A stretch of DNA of 64,000 nt, taken from the NCBI GenBank assembly GCA_027682925.1, contig JAQCYU010000001.1, positions 100,219-164,218 of the forward strand, read 5' to 3'. Positions 1-8,390 of the stretch are shown piece by piece. Position 1 is the stretch's first letter; each line of letters starts with the position of its first letter. Origin of the DNA: Coriobacteriaceae bacterium AF45-21. Its GTDB lineage: Bacteria; Actinomycetota; Coriobacteriia; Coriobacteriales; Coriobacteriaceae. The position numbers were made by a program, and so were the translations under genes. A model generated the notes under the pieces. That model saw only the letters and a program-made list of their open reading frames with translations. It was not told the origin of the DNA and ran no database searches.

Positions 1-698
1 GCCAGGTCGTAGAGCAGGCCGACATGCTCGAGGCCCGCTACGAGGACGGCGGTACCCCGCAAGCCCGCCTCGCCATTTCCGCCCAGCACTACGCCTTTTC
101 GGTCGAGGCCTTTGTCAACGTGGTCGAGCGCTGCCGCGACAGCAAGTTCGAGTTCATCATGCGCGAGACCACCACTTCGCAGATCATCGATGACGTCCGC
201 GCATTTCGCAGCGACATCGGCATTCTCTATCTGGACGACTTTAACGCCCGCGTTCTGCAGAAGGCTTTTGCCGATGCGCGCGCGAGCTTCCATCCCCTCT
301 TCGACGCGACGGTCCACGTCTTCGTTAGCGAGCGCCACCCGCTTGCCCGCCGCCCGCAGCTGTCCCTTGCCGACCTCACACCCTATACGCGTTATAGCTT
401 TGAGCAGGGAACCTCAAACTCCTTCTATTACGCCGAGGAACCGTTTAGCTATATCCCTTGCGACCGCAACATACGAATCTCGGACCGCGGAACACTTACT
501 AACTTACTTATCACGTCGAACGGTTACACCCTGTCGACCGGCGTCCTCTCCAATGAAATGCAATGGGGTATGGCATCGATCCCGTTAGCAGACGCCCCAA
601 CGATGCGCGTAGGCTATATCATGCACGACGAGCGCAAGCCCTCTCCCCTCTTGCAGCAATACCTCGACGAACTCAACCGCATCATCCATGCCAACTAA
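1..698 (+). CDS. LysR-type transcriptional regulator, C-terminal part (cut by left edge)
   Basis: The frame is open from base 3, so the N-terminal helix-turn-helix lies outside the window; about 231 residues are visible. The first residues look like the linker helix of LysR proteins, followed by the two-lobed effector-binding domain (SAQHYAFSVEAF, then DIGILYLDDFN, then HVFVSERHPLA in the order typical of this fold). These proteins bind DNA as tetramers and respond to a small ligand; the ligand cannot be told from this fragment. It ends at a TAA 99 bases before rnhA, which has its own promoter-like sequence, so the two are probably separate units. Confidence 0.85.
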   Translation, partial: QVVEQADMLEARYEDGGTPQARLAISAQHYAFSVEAFVNVVERCRDSKFEFIMRETTTSQIIDDVRAFRSDIGILYLDDFNARVLQKAFADARASFHPLFDATVHVFVSERHPLARRPQLSLADLTPYTRYSFEQGTSNSFYYAEEPFSYIPCDRNIRISDRGTLTNLLITSNGYTLSTGVLSNEMQWGMASIPLADAPTMRVGYIMHDERKPSPLLQQYLDELNRIIHAN

Positions 699-753
699 CT
701 GTCGGAAGACGGGGTAGAAATCGTAGATTGCTAGCCCCCGGCGGGCATGGCGC

Positions 754-759
754 TACAAT
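754..759 (+). promoter_or_regulatory. Possible -10 element of the rnhA promoter
   Basis: TACAAT preceded by GC lies 39 bases before the rnhA start in the short gap after the LysR gene. No well-spaced -35 hexamer is obvious (TTGCTA at 729-734 is 19 bases away), so the assignment is weak. Confidence 0.3.
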
Positions 760-797
760 GGTCACTCACACGAAACGTACCCAACGAAAGGAAGCCC

Positions 798-1283
798 GTG
801 AAGGTCATCATCTATACCGACGGCTCGGCCCGATCAAATCCGGGACGCGGCGGCTACGGCGCCGTGCTCAAATACACCAACCCCGCCGGCAAGACCTTCA
901 CCTCCGAGCTTTCACGCGGTTACGCCAAGACCACCAACAACCGCATGGAGCTCATGGCCGTTATCGTGGCGCTCGAGGCACTCAACCGCCCCTGCGAGGT
1001 CGAGGTCCATTCCGATTCGCAGTACGTCGTCAACGCCTTCAACAAACACTGGATCGACGGCTGGAAAAAGCGCGCTTGGAAAACTGCCAACAAGCAGCCC
1101 GTCAAGAACCGCGACCTGTGGGAGCGCCTGCTTGCCGCAAAGAGCAAGCACAAAGTGGAGTTCATCTGGGTTAAGGGCCACGCCGGCCACGAGCTCAACG
1201 AGCGCTGCGACGAGCTCGCCACCACGGCGGCCGACGGCAGCAACCTCGATATCGATACCGGCTTTAACGAGAGCGACCTGTAA
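798..1283 (+). CDS. rnhA: Ribonuclease HI
   Basis: Cleaves the RNA strand of RNA-DNA hybrids in the cytoplasm. About 161 residues, the normal length. All four acidic catalytic positions are in place: the Asp of [11 protein letters not shown], the Glu of NNRMELMA, the Asp of VHSDSQYVV and the Asp in ERCDELA; the basic handle segment ([11 protein letters not shown]) is also present. A GTG at 798 is chosen as start because GAAAGGA sits about 6 bases upstream and the protein then begins [10 protein letters not shown]; an in-frame ATG at 747 would add 17 unrelated residues. It stands alone between the LysR gene and an oxidoreductase. Confidence 0.93.
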   Translation: MKVIIYTDGSARSNPGRGGYGAVLKYTNPAGKTFTSELSRGYAKTTNNRMELMAVIVALEALNRPCEVEVHSDSQYVVNAFNKHWIDGWKKRAWKTANKQPVKNRDLWERLLAAKSKHKVEFIWVKGHAGHELNERCDELATTAADGSNLDIDTGFNESDL

Positions 1284-1358
1284 CGGCGTTTTCGCACGCT
1301 ATTTCCTGCCCCCTCGCGCTACACTCATCCTGTAAACCGAACGGCACGAGGGGGATAC

Positions 1359-2464
1359 ATGCTGCGTATAGCGACCATCGGCACATCCATGATCACCGAC
1401 GACTTTATCCAGGTCGTCAACGCCAACGACCAAGCCGCGTTTGTGGGCACGCTCTCGCGCGATGCCGAGCGCGGCGCCGCCTTTACCACCGAACACGGCG
1501 GCGAGCGTAACTTCACCGCACTTGACGAGCTTGCGTCCGCCGACGACGTCGACGCCGTCTACATCGGCAGCCCCAATGCGCTCCACTACGAGCAGGCCCT
1601 TGCCTGCATCGCCGGTGGCAAGCACGTCATCGTCGAGAAACCCTTCTGCGCCACCGAAGCGCAGGCGCTGGAAGTCTTCCGCGCTGCCGAGGCAGCAGGT
1701 GTCGTGGCCCTCGAGGCCATGCGTCCCCTCCACGATCCCGCCTTCCACGCCATCGAGGACGCCCTGGGCGAGATCGCCCCCATCCGCCGCGCCTCATTGC
1801 GCTTTGGCAAGTATTCCTCGCGCTACAACGAGATTCTCGCGGGACGCGCCACCAATATCTTCGACTGCAATATGGCATCGGGTTCCCTCATGGACATTGG
1901 CGTCTACACCGTCGAGCCCATGGTCGAGATTTTCGGCATGCCTCCGGCCTTACGAGCATGACTACTCTGCTCGACCCCACCACGCGACAGCTCACGCACG
2001 GCCCCATCGACGGCTGCGGTTCCATCCTCGCCAGCTACGGCGGTGGCCGCATCTCCGTCGAGCTCGCGCACTCCAAAATTACGAATGACCTGCTGCCCTC
2101 GCAGATCGAAGGCGAGCGTGGCACTATCCAGATCGACCATCTGTCCACGCCCCGCAACGTCCGCATCGACTATCGCGGCGACGTCGTACGCGGCTCGGCG
2201 ACCGAGGCACCGCGCGAACAGGGCGAGAACGGCCGCGTGCTCGACCTGCCCAAATCGAGCAACACTATGGAATACGAACTCGCAGACTTTATCACCGCCA
2301 TCGGCGGCATCGATAACGTTAAGGAAGAGATTTGGGAGACCCCGGCGGGACGCCACGAGCTTGGCCACTACCGCGATGTCACACTCGTCTCACTGCGCAT
2401 CATGGATGCCGTGCGCCAGCAGGCCGGCATAACCTTCCCGGCCGACGCAGGCAAGCAGGCATAG
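1359..2464 (+). CDS. Gfo/Idh/MocA-family NAD(P)-dependent oxidoreductase, frame broken near 1957
   Basis: Cytosolic sugar/inositol-type dehydrogenase. The first frame (1359-1961) holds the Rossmann nucleotide-binding domain, starting LRIATIGTS and containing the family's YIGSPNALHYEQ and HVIVEKPF segments. The second frame (1958-2464) holds the C-terminal beta-sheet substrate domain. Inserting one base in GAGCATGAC (1954-1962) joins them as ...GMPPALRA-MTTLLDP..., giving 368 residues, the usual family length. A GAGGGGG Shine-Dalgarno precedes the ATG. The substrate is unknown. The break has the same character as many others in the window, so it is probably not a genuine pseudogene. It is followed 2 bases later by the acylphosphatase, suggesting one operon. 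Confidence 0.85.
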
Positions 2465-2466
2465 CT

Positions 2467-2877
2467 ATGGGCCTCTTCGATACGTTCTTCTCCAGCGTCA
2501 CCGGCGGCAGTCGAGAGCCTCAAAAACCATCAAACGTCGAGCTCGAGCTGCGCCGCAGGCTTACTGTGCTCGCAAGCGACGAGGCCACTCAAGACACTCC
2601 CCTGCGCTATTTCCTGCGCTGGACGGGGCAAGTCCAGGGCGTTGGCTTTCGCTTTACCCACACCAACCTCGCGCAGGCACGCGCGCTCACCGGCTGGGTG
2701 CGTAACATGGAAGACGGCTCAGTCGAGATGGAGATACAGGGAGCTCCGGCAAACGTCCTATCTCATCTCGAGGCGCTTCATGCCTCCTACGAGCGCATGG
2801 GAACACGTTTTCGCCTCGTAGACGCCCAGGCCCGAGCCCCACTTGCCAATGAAGACGGTTTCACGCCTCGTTATTAG
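2467..2877 (+). CDS. acyP: Acylphosphatase with an N-terminal extension
   Basis: Hydrolyses acyl phosphates such as acetyl phosphate or carbamoyl phosphate. The 136-residue product has the signature GQVQGVGFR (residues about 55-63; the Arg is the phosphate-binding catalytic residue) and GWVRN (about 77-81; the Asn is catalytic). The first 40-odd residues (GLFDTFFSSVTGG...) lie outside the roughly 90-residue enzyme domain and look unstructured. The start at 2467 follows the oxidoreductase stop by 2 bases. Confidence 0.88.
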   Translation: MGLFDTFFSSVTGGSREPQKPSNVELELRRRLTVLASDEATQDTPLRYFLRWTGQVQGVGFRFTHTNLAQARALTGWVRNMEDGSVEMEIQGAPANVLSHLEALHASYERMGTRFRLVDAQARAPLANEDGFTPRY

Positions 2878-2905
2878 TATTGTGTGCTAAATACGGTATC
2901 ATTTA
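2874..2905 (+). promoter_or_regulatory. Promoter and possible operator of the Fur-family gene
   Basis: TTAGTA (2874-2879), a 17-base spacer and TATCAT (2897-2902) make a plausible sigma-A-type promoter overlapping the acylphosphatase stop. TAAAT (2888-2892) and ATTTA (2901-2905) form symmetric ends around the -10, and TTAG/CTAA (2874-2890) a second loose dyad. This would suit autoregulation by the downstream regulator, but neither dyad is a close match to a known Fur or PerR box. Confidence 0.4.
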
Positions 2906-2938
2906 CCTACGACCGTTGACAGAAAAGAGGCGAGGCGC

Positions 2939-3319
2939 ATGGCGGTGCAAAGAAGGAATACCAGGCAGCGAAAGCTGGTTCTTGACGCCGTGCGCCAAAG
3001 CTATAACCATCCCACCGCCGACGAAATCTACACCGTCGTGCGCGCGCAGGATGACAAAATCAGCCGCGGTACGGTCTACCGCAACCTCAATCTCTTGGCC
3101 GACGCCGGCGAGATTCTCTCCATCAAGACGCCAGGCGGAAGTCGCTTCGATCGCACCATCGAGCCGCACGCACATATCATCTGCACCTCGTGCAGCCGCG
3201 TCATCGACGTACCGCTCCCCTTCGATGCCCAGCTCGACACCAAGGCGTCCGAGCAAATCGGCTGGCACGTCACGTCGCACTACACCATCTTCGAGGGCCT
3301 TTGCCCCGACTGCCGGTAG
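2939..3319 (+). CDS. Fur-family metalloregulator (PerR-like)
   Basis: A 126-residue DNA-binding repressor. The winged helix contains HPTADEIY and the recognition-helix motif RGTVYRNL (about residues 42-49); the dimerisation domain has EPHAHIICTSC and a terminal CPDC, together the two CxxC pairs of the structural zinc site. The closely spaced His residues of EPHAH fit the regulatory metal site. The family senses Fe, Zn, Mn or peroxide; PerR-type is favoured by length and the paired CxxC, but the ligand is not decided by the sequence. ATG at 2939 follows an AGAGGCGAGG purine tract. Confidence 0.88.
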   Translation: MAVQRRNTRQRKLVLDAVRQSYNHPTADEIYTVVRAQDDKISRGTVYRNLNLLADAGEILSIKTPGGSRFDRTIEPHAHIICTSCSRVIDVPLPFDAQLDTKASEQIGWHVTSHYTIFEGLCPDCR

Positions 3320-3322
3320 ATG

Positions 3323-3394
3323 TTTGGGACATGCCTTAAAATCCACCTTTCCGCACTTTGCGGCAAAAAGAAGATTTCTAGGTATGTCCCGAAA
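3323..3394. repeat. Nested palindrome between convergent genes, likely bidirectional terminator
   Basis: GGGACATGCCT (3326-3336) pairs with AGGTATGTCCC (3380-3390) with one G-T type mismatch. Inside lies a small hairpin, CCGC (3351-3354) with GCGG (3360-3363). A-rich and T-rich stretches flank both sides. It fills the gap between the Fur-family gene (+) and the HAD gene (-). Confidence 0.6.
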
Positions 3395-3396
3395 AC

Positions 3397-4194
3397 CTAC
3401 TCGGCGAGCAGACGGCGCAGTTCCTCTTCGACCGTGCGCACGTAGCGGACGTGGTCGTTGATGCCACGCATAGAGGGATTGCAGCTCTCCATTAGATAAG
3501 GATGGCCCACTACGTTGAGCATGTCGCGGTCGTTCTCGTTATCGCCAAACGCCATCATCTCATCGGGCGAAATACCCAGGGCACGACCGTAATCGGCAAG
3601 CGCGGAACCCTTACCCGAATCAAAGCCGATAAAGTCCGTCCATTCGGTTCCCGACGTCATCACGTCGACACGGTCGCTAAAGAGGCGCTCGAAATACTCC
3701 AGGGCCGCCGGCTGATTCACCTCGGGCGTCTGGAAGGCAATCTTAATGACGTCCTCGTCGATGTCCTCGGGGCGGTCGACCACCGCCACATCGCAGTGGA
3801 CCTCATAGCGCAAATGGTCGACGAACGCATCGTTGCCGCTCATGGTGTAGAGGTGTCCCTCACACGAAAGGGTCACGTCGGCATGGGGATACGCAACCAC
3901 GGCATTCGCGATATCCATAGCAAGGCTACGCTCCATGGAGCGCTTGACAACGGCACGCCCCTCGCTCATCACCAGGGCTCCGTTTTCGCATACATAGGCG
4001 AGCTCATCGGCCACCGGGGCAAACAGATGGCGCAAGCTCGCATATTGACGGCCGCTCGCCGGCATAAACACGATACCGCGACGATGCAGCTCATCAATGA
4101 GCTCAAAGGCCTCGGAACGCGGCTCGCGCTCCCCCGGATGCAGCAACGTGCCGTCCAAATCGCATGCAATCAGCTTGATTCCCTCAAGACCCAT
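3397..4194 (-). CDS. Cof-type HAD-superfamily phosphatase
   Basis: Cytosolic sugar-phosphate or nucleotide phosphatase of the HAD IIB (Cof/YidA) type, 265 residues. Motif I is LIACDLDGTLL (nucleophile Asp, residues about 9-13), motif II is MPASGRQYASL, the conserved Lys lies in FDSGKGSAL and motif IV is AFGDNENDRDML. The cap domain sits between motifs II and III, as in Cof proteins. The ATG at 4194 is preferred because the catalytic motif then falls at the usual distance from the N-terminus; a longer frame to 4269 adds nothing conserved. Substrate unknown. Confidence 0.9.
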   Translation of the reverse strand: MGLEGIKLIACDLDGTLLHPGEREPRSEAFELIDELHRRGIVFMPASGRQYASLRHLFAPVADELAYVCENGALVMSEGRAVVKRSMERSLAMDIANAVVAYPHADVTLSCEGHLYTMSGNDAFVDHLRYEVHCDVAVVDRPEDIDEDVIKIAFQTPEVNQPAALEYFERLFSDRVDVMTSGTEWTDFIGFDSGKGSALADYGRALGISPDEMMAFGDNENDRDMLNVVGHPYLMESCNPSMRGINDHVRYVRTVEEELRRLLAE

Positions 4195-4277
4195 ATGCTT
4201 CCCCCAAAGCCTCCTATCAACAGCAAGACGGGCCTTGATTGGTCGCCCCTCAAAGCCCGCCTTGCGCATACGCGCGC

Positions 4278-4856
4278 TTAGCTGCGCGTCTTTTTTACGA
4301 TGGTAAAGTTGGGAGCCATGCTCACGACGACCTCCGCCGCACTCGACGCAAAGCGCCGGTCCGAATCGAGTTCACGGGTAACCACCGAGAGCCGAACGCC
4401 CTCGACGCCCCGGAGCATGCGGCCCAAAACAGGCTGCACCGGCGTATACATGCGCACGGTATGCTCGTCCGAATCGCCTCGGAAAAGCGGCGTGTGCATA
4501 TTGCCGATCTCCCAGCACGCATGCGCGAGCGCAATCGGGTCCATGCGGTCAACTTCGACCAAATAAACCTCGGCGCTGCGCAGACGTACGACAACCACCA
4601 CGGGCACCGCACCCGTGTGGTCGATAGCGAGCACGTCACCGTCGGCAAGACGACCGCCGTCGGCAGTATCCAGCCGAACATCGACCGTGCGCCCCAGCTC
4701 CGTCACTCCCACAAGCGCGCATACATCAGCCTGGTCCCAATCGAGCAGCAGCTCGTCAACTTCAAAGACGCCGCCCAACTTCCGACGAAGCAGGAGTTCA
4801 TAGGACGGATCGTTGAGATTTCCCAAGCACGTCGTCGAAACCAAGCGTTCAGGCAT
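4278..4856 (-). CDS. UreE-like nickel metallochaperone, no urease genes nearby
   Basis: A 192-residue protein with the two-domain layout of urease accessory protein UreE. The N-terminal half shows the pattern GRTVDVRLDTADGG...LADGDVLAID, and the C-terminal half contains ALAHACWEIGNMH followed by PVLGRMLRGVEG, which lines up with the UreE segment carrying the conserved dimer-interface nickel ligand His (UreE: xHLGNRHxP). There is no His-rich tail. The gene starts 4 bases after slyD, another nickel-linked protein, so the two are co-transcribed. No urease subunit or ureDFG gene is in the window. The family call rests on motif alignment by eye; the client enzyme is unknown. Confidence 0.65.
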   Translation of the reverse strand: MPERLVSTTCLGNLNDPSYELLLRRKLGGVFEVDELLLDWDQADVCALVGVTELGRTVDVRLDTADGGRLADGDVLAIDHTGAVPVVVVVRLRSAEVYLVEVDRMDPIALAHACWEIGNMHTPLFRGDSDEHTVRMYTPVQPVLGRMLRGVEGVRLSVVTRELDSDRRFASSAAEVVVSMAPNFTIVKKTRS

Positions 4857-4859
4857 ACT

Positions 4860-5288
4860 CTAACCCTCGACCTCGACGAGCTCGATATCAAAGTTGAGAT
4901 CCTTGCCGGCCAGCTCGTGGTTGGCGTCGAGCGTCACGGCCTCGGGCGTCACGTCAATGACCACGGCGGGGACGGGCATACCGCTCGGCGTGGACAGGAA
5001 GAGCTTCATGCCCTTCTCGATCTGCTCGATGTTGGGAACCTGCTCGGCCGGGAAGGTGATAACCATCTCGGGATTGTGCTCGCCGTAGGCATCGGCAGCC
5101 GGGATGTGCACGGTCTTCTTCTCGCCCACTTGCATGTCGACAACAGCGGCGTCGAAGCCCTTGATCATCTGGCCGGCGCCACAGGTGAACTCCAGCGGCT
5201 CGCCGCGATCGTAGGAGCTATCGAACTGCGTGCCGTCGTCGAGCGCGCCGCGATAATGAGTCTTGACCTTCTTGCCCTGGTTGGACAT
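4860..5288 (-). CDS. slyD: SlyD-type FKBP peptidyl-prolyl cis-trans isomerase
   Basis: 142 residues. The FKBP core (GTQFDSSYDRGEPLEF, then GFDAAVVDMQVGEKKTVHIP) is interrupted by an IF (insert-in-flap) chaperone domain around residues 70-125 (PEMVITFPAEQVP ... VTLDANHELAGKDLNFDIEL), which defines the SlyD subgroup. The Cys/His-rich metal tail of E. coli SlyD is missing; the protein stops at VEVEG. SlyD proteins speed proline isomerisation and can hand nickel to hydrogenase assembly factors. The UreE-like gene follows immediately, supporting a metal-delivery role. A GGAGGTTACC ribosome site precedes the ATG. Confidence 0.93.
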   Translation of the reverse strand: MSNQGKKVKTHYRGALDDGTQFDSSYDRGEPLEFTCGAGQMIKGFDAAVVDMQVGEKKTVHIPAADAYGEHNPEMVITFPAEQVPNIEQIEKGMKLFLSTPSGMPVPAVVIDVTPEAVTLDANHELAGKDLNFDIELVEVEG

Positions 5289-5408
5289 GGTAACCTCCGT
5301 GATAAGGGCGGCGCATAATGCGGGCCGCCGTGAACATATGGCGCTAACTATACCCTAGTCATACAATTCAAAGACAGTTTGCAAAGAAACGCTGCAACCG
5401 GAGGAACC

Positions 5409-6422
5409 ATGGCATATCCCGTATTTGACCTACACTGCGACACCGCCGACCGAATCGGCTGGGCCACGCTCGATCTCGACCTGCGCTTTACCGCCGGCAC
5501 CGACGGTTATTTCCCCGGCGACGAAACGCATCCGCAAGATTTCGACCTCATCGAGGGCAACGCCTGCGCCATCTCGCTCGCAAAGATCGGCAACACGCCG
5601 TGGGCACAGTGCTTCGCCACGTTTGTCCCCGACGAGATTCCCACCGCCCACGCCGCGCGCTTCCAGGCGCAAATCATGGCGCATATGAGCGGCCAGGCCA
5701 TGCTCAACCACGACAGTATGGTCAACGTGCGCAGCGCCGCAGACATTCGCCCCGCGCTCAAGGACGGCAAGGTCGCTTGCATCCACACCATCGAAAACGC
5801 CACGTTCTTTGCCGAGGACCCCGCGCTGATCGAAGTGCTTAAGAATTTGGGCGTACTCATGTCATCACTCAGCTGGAACGCGCAGGGACCGCTCGCGAGC
5901 GGACACGATACCCACGCCGGCCTCACCGCCGCCGGCATCGAGGCACTTACGCAGATGGAGCACGCCGGCATGGTACTCGACGTCTCCCACCTCAACGATG
6001 AGTGCTTTGACGAGGTTGTCACCCACGCCACGCGCCCCTTCGTCGCCAGCCACTCCAACTCCCGTGCGGTTTGCGGCGTCAAGCGCAACCTTACCGACGA
6101 CCAGTTCCGCACCATTCGCGACATGGGTGGCATCGTCGGCCTCAACTACTGCAGCGAGTTCCTTTCCAACGACGCAACCGACAAGACCGCCGCAGACGTC
6201 ACCTTCGACCAGCTGGCGGCACATATCGAGCACTGGCTCGACCTGGGCGGCGAGGACGTCATCGCGCTCGGCGGCGACTGGGACGGCGCCACGGTGCCCG
6301 CTTTCCTCTCCGATGCCAGCAAGATGCCCGAGTTCCAGAACATGCTTTCCAAGCATTTTGGCAAGACCGTGATGCAAAAGCTCTGCAGCGACAACGCGCT
6401 TGCCTTCTTCGAGCGTTATTAA
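5409..6422 (+). CDS. Membrane dipeptidase (peptidase family M19)
   Basis: Zinc-dependent dipeptidase of the renal-dipeptidase family, 337 residues. The metal-binding HxD is at the very start (FDLHCDTADR), the bridging Glu is in HTIENATFF, and later metal His residues are in LDVSHLN and FVASHSNSRAVC; the C-terminal GGDWDG is also typical. No signal peptide or membrane segment is visible, so it is probably cytosolic and involved in dipeptide use despite the family name. GGAGGAACC immediately precedes the ATG at 5409. It stands alone, divergent from slyD. Confidence 0.92.
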   Translation: MAYPVFDLHCDTADRIGWATLDLDLRFTAGTDGYFPGDETHPQDFDLIEGNACAISLAKIGNTPWAQCFATFVPDEIPTAHAARFQAQIMAHMSGQAMLNHDSMVNVRSAADIRPALKDGKVACIHTIENATFFAEDPALIEVLKNLGVLMSSLSWNAQGPLASGHDTHAGLTAAGIEALTQMEHAGMVLDVSHLNDECFDEVVTHATRPFVASHSNSRAVCGVKRNLTDDQFRTIRDMGGIVGLNYCSEFLSNDATDKTAADVTFDQLAAHIEHWLDLGGEDVIALGGDWDGATVPAFLSDASKMPEFQNMLSKHFGKTVMQKLCSDNALAFFERY

Positions 6423-6495
6423 TTTCACATCCCTTGAGCGGGCCGGCATGCCGAACGGTCGACATGCCGGCCCGTCCCCAATCTGAGGACCGCTT

Positions 6496-7272
6496 TTGAC
6501 GCAGCAGTTTACGATTTCCGTATCCCGACCGGATGGGACGCCCATCCCCGTCGTCGTTACCAAAAAGCGCGTCAAGAACTTCAACCTACGCGTCACATCG
6601 AGCGGTGAAGTCCACGCCAGCGCACCGCTCGGCGCCAGCCGCGAGCGTATCGAAGCGTTTGTGAAGCGTAACAGCGCCTGGATTATCAGCCGACTTGCCC
6701 AGCGCGAGCAACGTCAGGCGACGGCACGAGAGCCGCTCAGCCCCTCGTCCATCATTGCGCTTTGGGGCAAGCCCATCACGGTACAGGATGCACTCGATCA
6801 CAACTTTGCATCACCCGCGCCGCGACCCAAACAGGCTACCTTTGCAAGTTTTATGGGCACCGATGAATCGAACGAAGGCCCACAGGCCAAACGGCACACA
6901 ATCCTCGATGGCCTAACGTCCGATGAGCTCCAAGCCCGCATCGACCAGCTCTATACATCCGAGGTCACCACGGCGCTGGGCGATATGGTGCACGCATACG
7001 AAATCGCAATGGGTGTCGCCGTTTTCCGCGTTTCCGTGCGCGGCATGAAAACGCGTTGGGGCTCCTGCACGCCCAAATCCGGTGCCGTTCGCATCGCACG
7101 AGAACTTGCCGCCTACCCCGTCGAATGCCTCGACATGGTTGTCGCCCACGAGCTTGTCCACTTGCTCGAGCCAAGCCACAGTCAGCGGTTTCACGCCCTG
7201 CTCGACACGTACTGCCCCAACAATAGAGCACTGTCCCAGCGGCTCAAGCAACCACCCATAGAGACGTATTAG
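6496..7272 (+). CDS. YgjP-type (M48-clan) metallopeptidase domain protein
   Basis: 258 residues. The N-terminal part has the family's VVTKKRVKNFNLRV opening and a helical middle; the C-terminal part has MKTRWGSCTPKSG, then the zinc motif HELVHLLEPSHSQRF, where HExxH plus a downstream His ligate zinc. Proteins of this family (YgjP, DUF45) are common but their substrates are unsettled. The start appears to be TTG at 6496 with GAGG about 7 bases upstream; no ATG or GTG lies before the conserved sequence. An insert around residues 95-140 (rich in Ser, Glu and Pro) is longer than usual. Confidence 0.85.
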   Translation: MTQQFTISVSRPDGTPIPVVVTKKRVKNFNLRVTSSGEVHASAPLGASRERIEAFVKRNSAWIISRLAQREQRQATAREPLSPSSIIALWGKPITVQDALDHNFASPAPRPKQATFASFMGTDESNEGPQAKRHTILDGLTSDELQARIDQLYTSEVTTALGDMVHAYEIAMGVAVFRVSVRGMKTRWGSCTPKSGAVRIARELAAYPVECLDMVVAHELVHLLEPSHSQRFHALLDTYCPNNRALSQRLKQPPIETY

Positions 7273-7278
7273 AACCGG

Positions 7279-7764
7279 TTAGCGCACGCGCTCGATCTCG
7301 ACACCGCAGCTTGCCAGGGGAAGACCGACGGGCGCCCAAGGCTTATCGAGCTTAACACGCACGCCAAACAGCAGGGGGTAGCGACGCAGCAGCATCTGGG
7401 CCACACCCTCGGCTGCAGCCTCGATAAGCTTAAACGTGTGCTCGCGCAGATAGCTATCGACATCGTGGCACACCGTGCCATAGTCAATCGAGGCGTCCAG
7501 GTTATCGTGCTCCCCCGCTGCACGCAGGTCGGCATAGAGCACCAGGGACACGATGAACTTCTGGCCCAGCACATTCTCTTCGGGATACACGCCGTGGTTG
7601 GCAAAGACCTCGAGACCGTCGATAGTAATGCGATCGGCATGGCGAAGATCGTCATGGCTCACGTGGGGCACCGCCGTTGCGGTGGATATTTCGCCCCTTC
7701 CACGGCGAGCGAGCTCGGCGCCTTCAGTCCTGGTTGCATTCTCGGGCAGTTTCTTGTTACTCAT
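7279..7764 (-). CDS. folB: Dihydroneopterin aldolase
   Basis: Converts 7,8-dihydroneopterin to 6-hydroxymethyl-dihydropterin and glycolaldehyde in folate synthesis. The 161-residue product has the FolB core beginning DRITIDGLEVFANHGVYPEE (about residues 44-63), a conserved Tyr in SIDYGTV, LIEAAAEGVAQ and the catalytic-region Lys of VKLDKPWAP. The first 40 residues are a poorly conserved extension; a later start cannot be excluded. It is the last gene of folE-HD hydrolase-folB on the minus strand. The folP and folK genes are not in the window. Confidence 0.93.
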   Translation of the reverse strand: MSNKKLPENATRTEGAELARRGRGEISTATAVPHVSHDDLRHADRITIDGLEVFANHGVYPEENVLGQKFIVSLVLYADLRAAGEHDNLDASIDYGTVCHDVDSYLREHTFKLIEAAAEGVAQMLLRRYPLLFGVRVKLDKPWAPVGLPLASCGVEIERVR

Positions 7765-7806
7765 CGCGATCGTCTCCTTCGTTTAGAACCCCGACCGCGC
7801 AACTAA

Positions 7807-8388
7807 CTACACGCGAATCGACAGGTTCTTTTTATCGTCGCTCCAGTTGCAAGCATTGCGCGCGGGGCATGCAAAGCAGGCGCGCGAGGCCTTGTCGGCC
7901 GCATAGAGCAGACGCTCAAGCGGTTGGCTGTTCACGCGCAGCTTTCGATGGCCCAGAATGGCCGTCTTAATGGCTGCGGCATCGGCCGGCTCAAACGCCA
8001 CGTCATCGGGCATGCCGTCGAGAATCGCATCAGCGACGCGTTCGCTTGCAACATCATGGGATATACCCGATTCGTACTGTTCATCTTTGCCGATATCGTG
8101 AAGAAGTGCCGTGGCGTAGATGACCTCGCGGTCAAACTCGAGCTGTTCCTCGAGATTCTTGATCCACATAATGCGAGCGACATCCAGCAGGTGGTCAATA
8201 CCGTGGCGGCAGAAGATGCGCCCCGATTCCAACTGTGCAATGTTGCCCAGGTGCCGCCGGAACAGCCCGTTGGCACAAATGTAATCAATGCGAGGCATGG
8301 CGCCAAAGGGAGTCAGGCCCGAAGCCATAAAGCCGCGACGCGGCGTCCCCTCATCGGTCTTCGATGTAAAGTCGTTGACGACTCTCAT
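7807..8388 (-). CDS. HD-domain phosphohydrolase within the folate operon
   Basis: 193 residues. Metal-binding HD-domain residues are visible: H62 in RHGIDH, H97-D98 in LLHDIGKD, and H111 in ISHDVASERVAD. The C-terminus carries a cluster CxxCxxxxxC (C171, C174, C180) in CFACPARNACNW, which could hold a metal or iron-sulphur cluster. It lies 2 bases after folE and 42 bases before folB on the same strand. The pathway between FolE and FolB needs removal of three phosphates from dihydroneopterin triphosphate, and no Nudix pyrophosphatase is seen here, so this enzyme is a reasonable candidate for that step. That role is inference. Confidence 0.85.
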   Translation of the reverse strand: MRVVNDFTSKTDEGTPRRGFMASGLTPFGAMPRIDYICANGLFRRHLGNIAQLESGRIFCRHGIDHLLDVARIMWIKNLEEQLEFDREVIYATALLHDIGKDEQYESGISHDVASERVADAILDGMPDDVAFEPADAAAIKTAILGHRKLRVNSQPLERLLYAADKASRACFACPARNACNWSDDKKNLSIRV

Positions 8389-8390
8389 GG

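Noticed and set aside
3502..4281. Long plus-strand open frame opposite the HAD phosphatase gene
   Set aside because: It is the complementary shadow of a GC-rich gene with clear HAD motifs and has no ribosome site or recognisable family.
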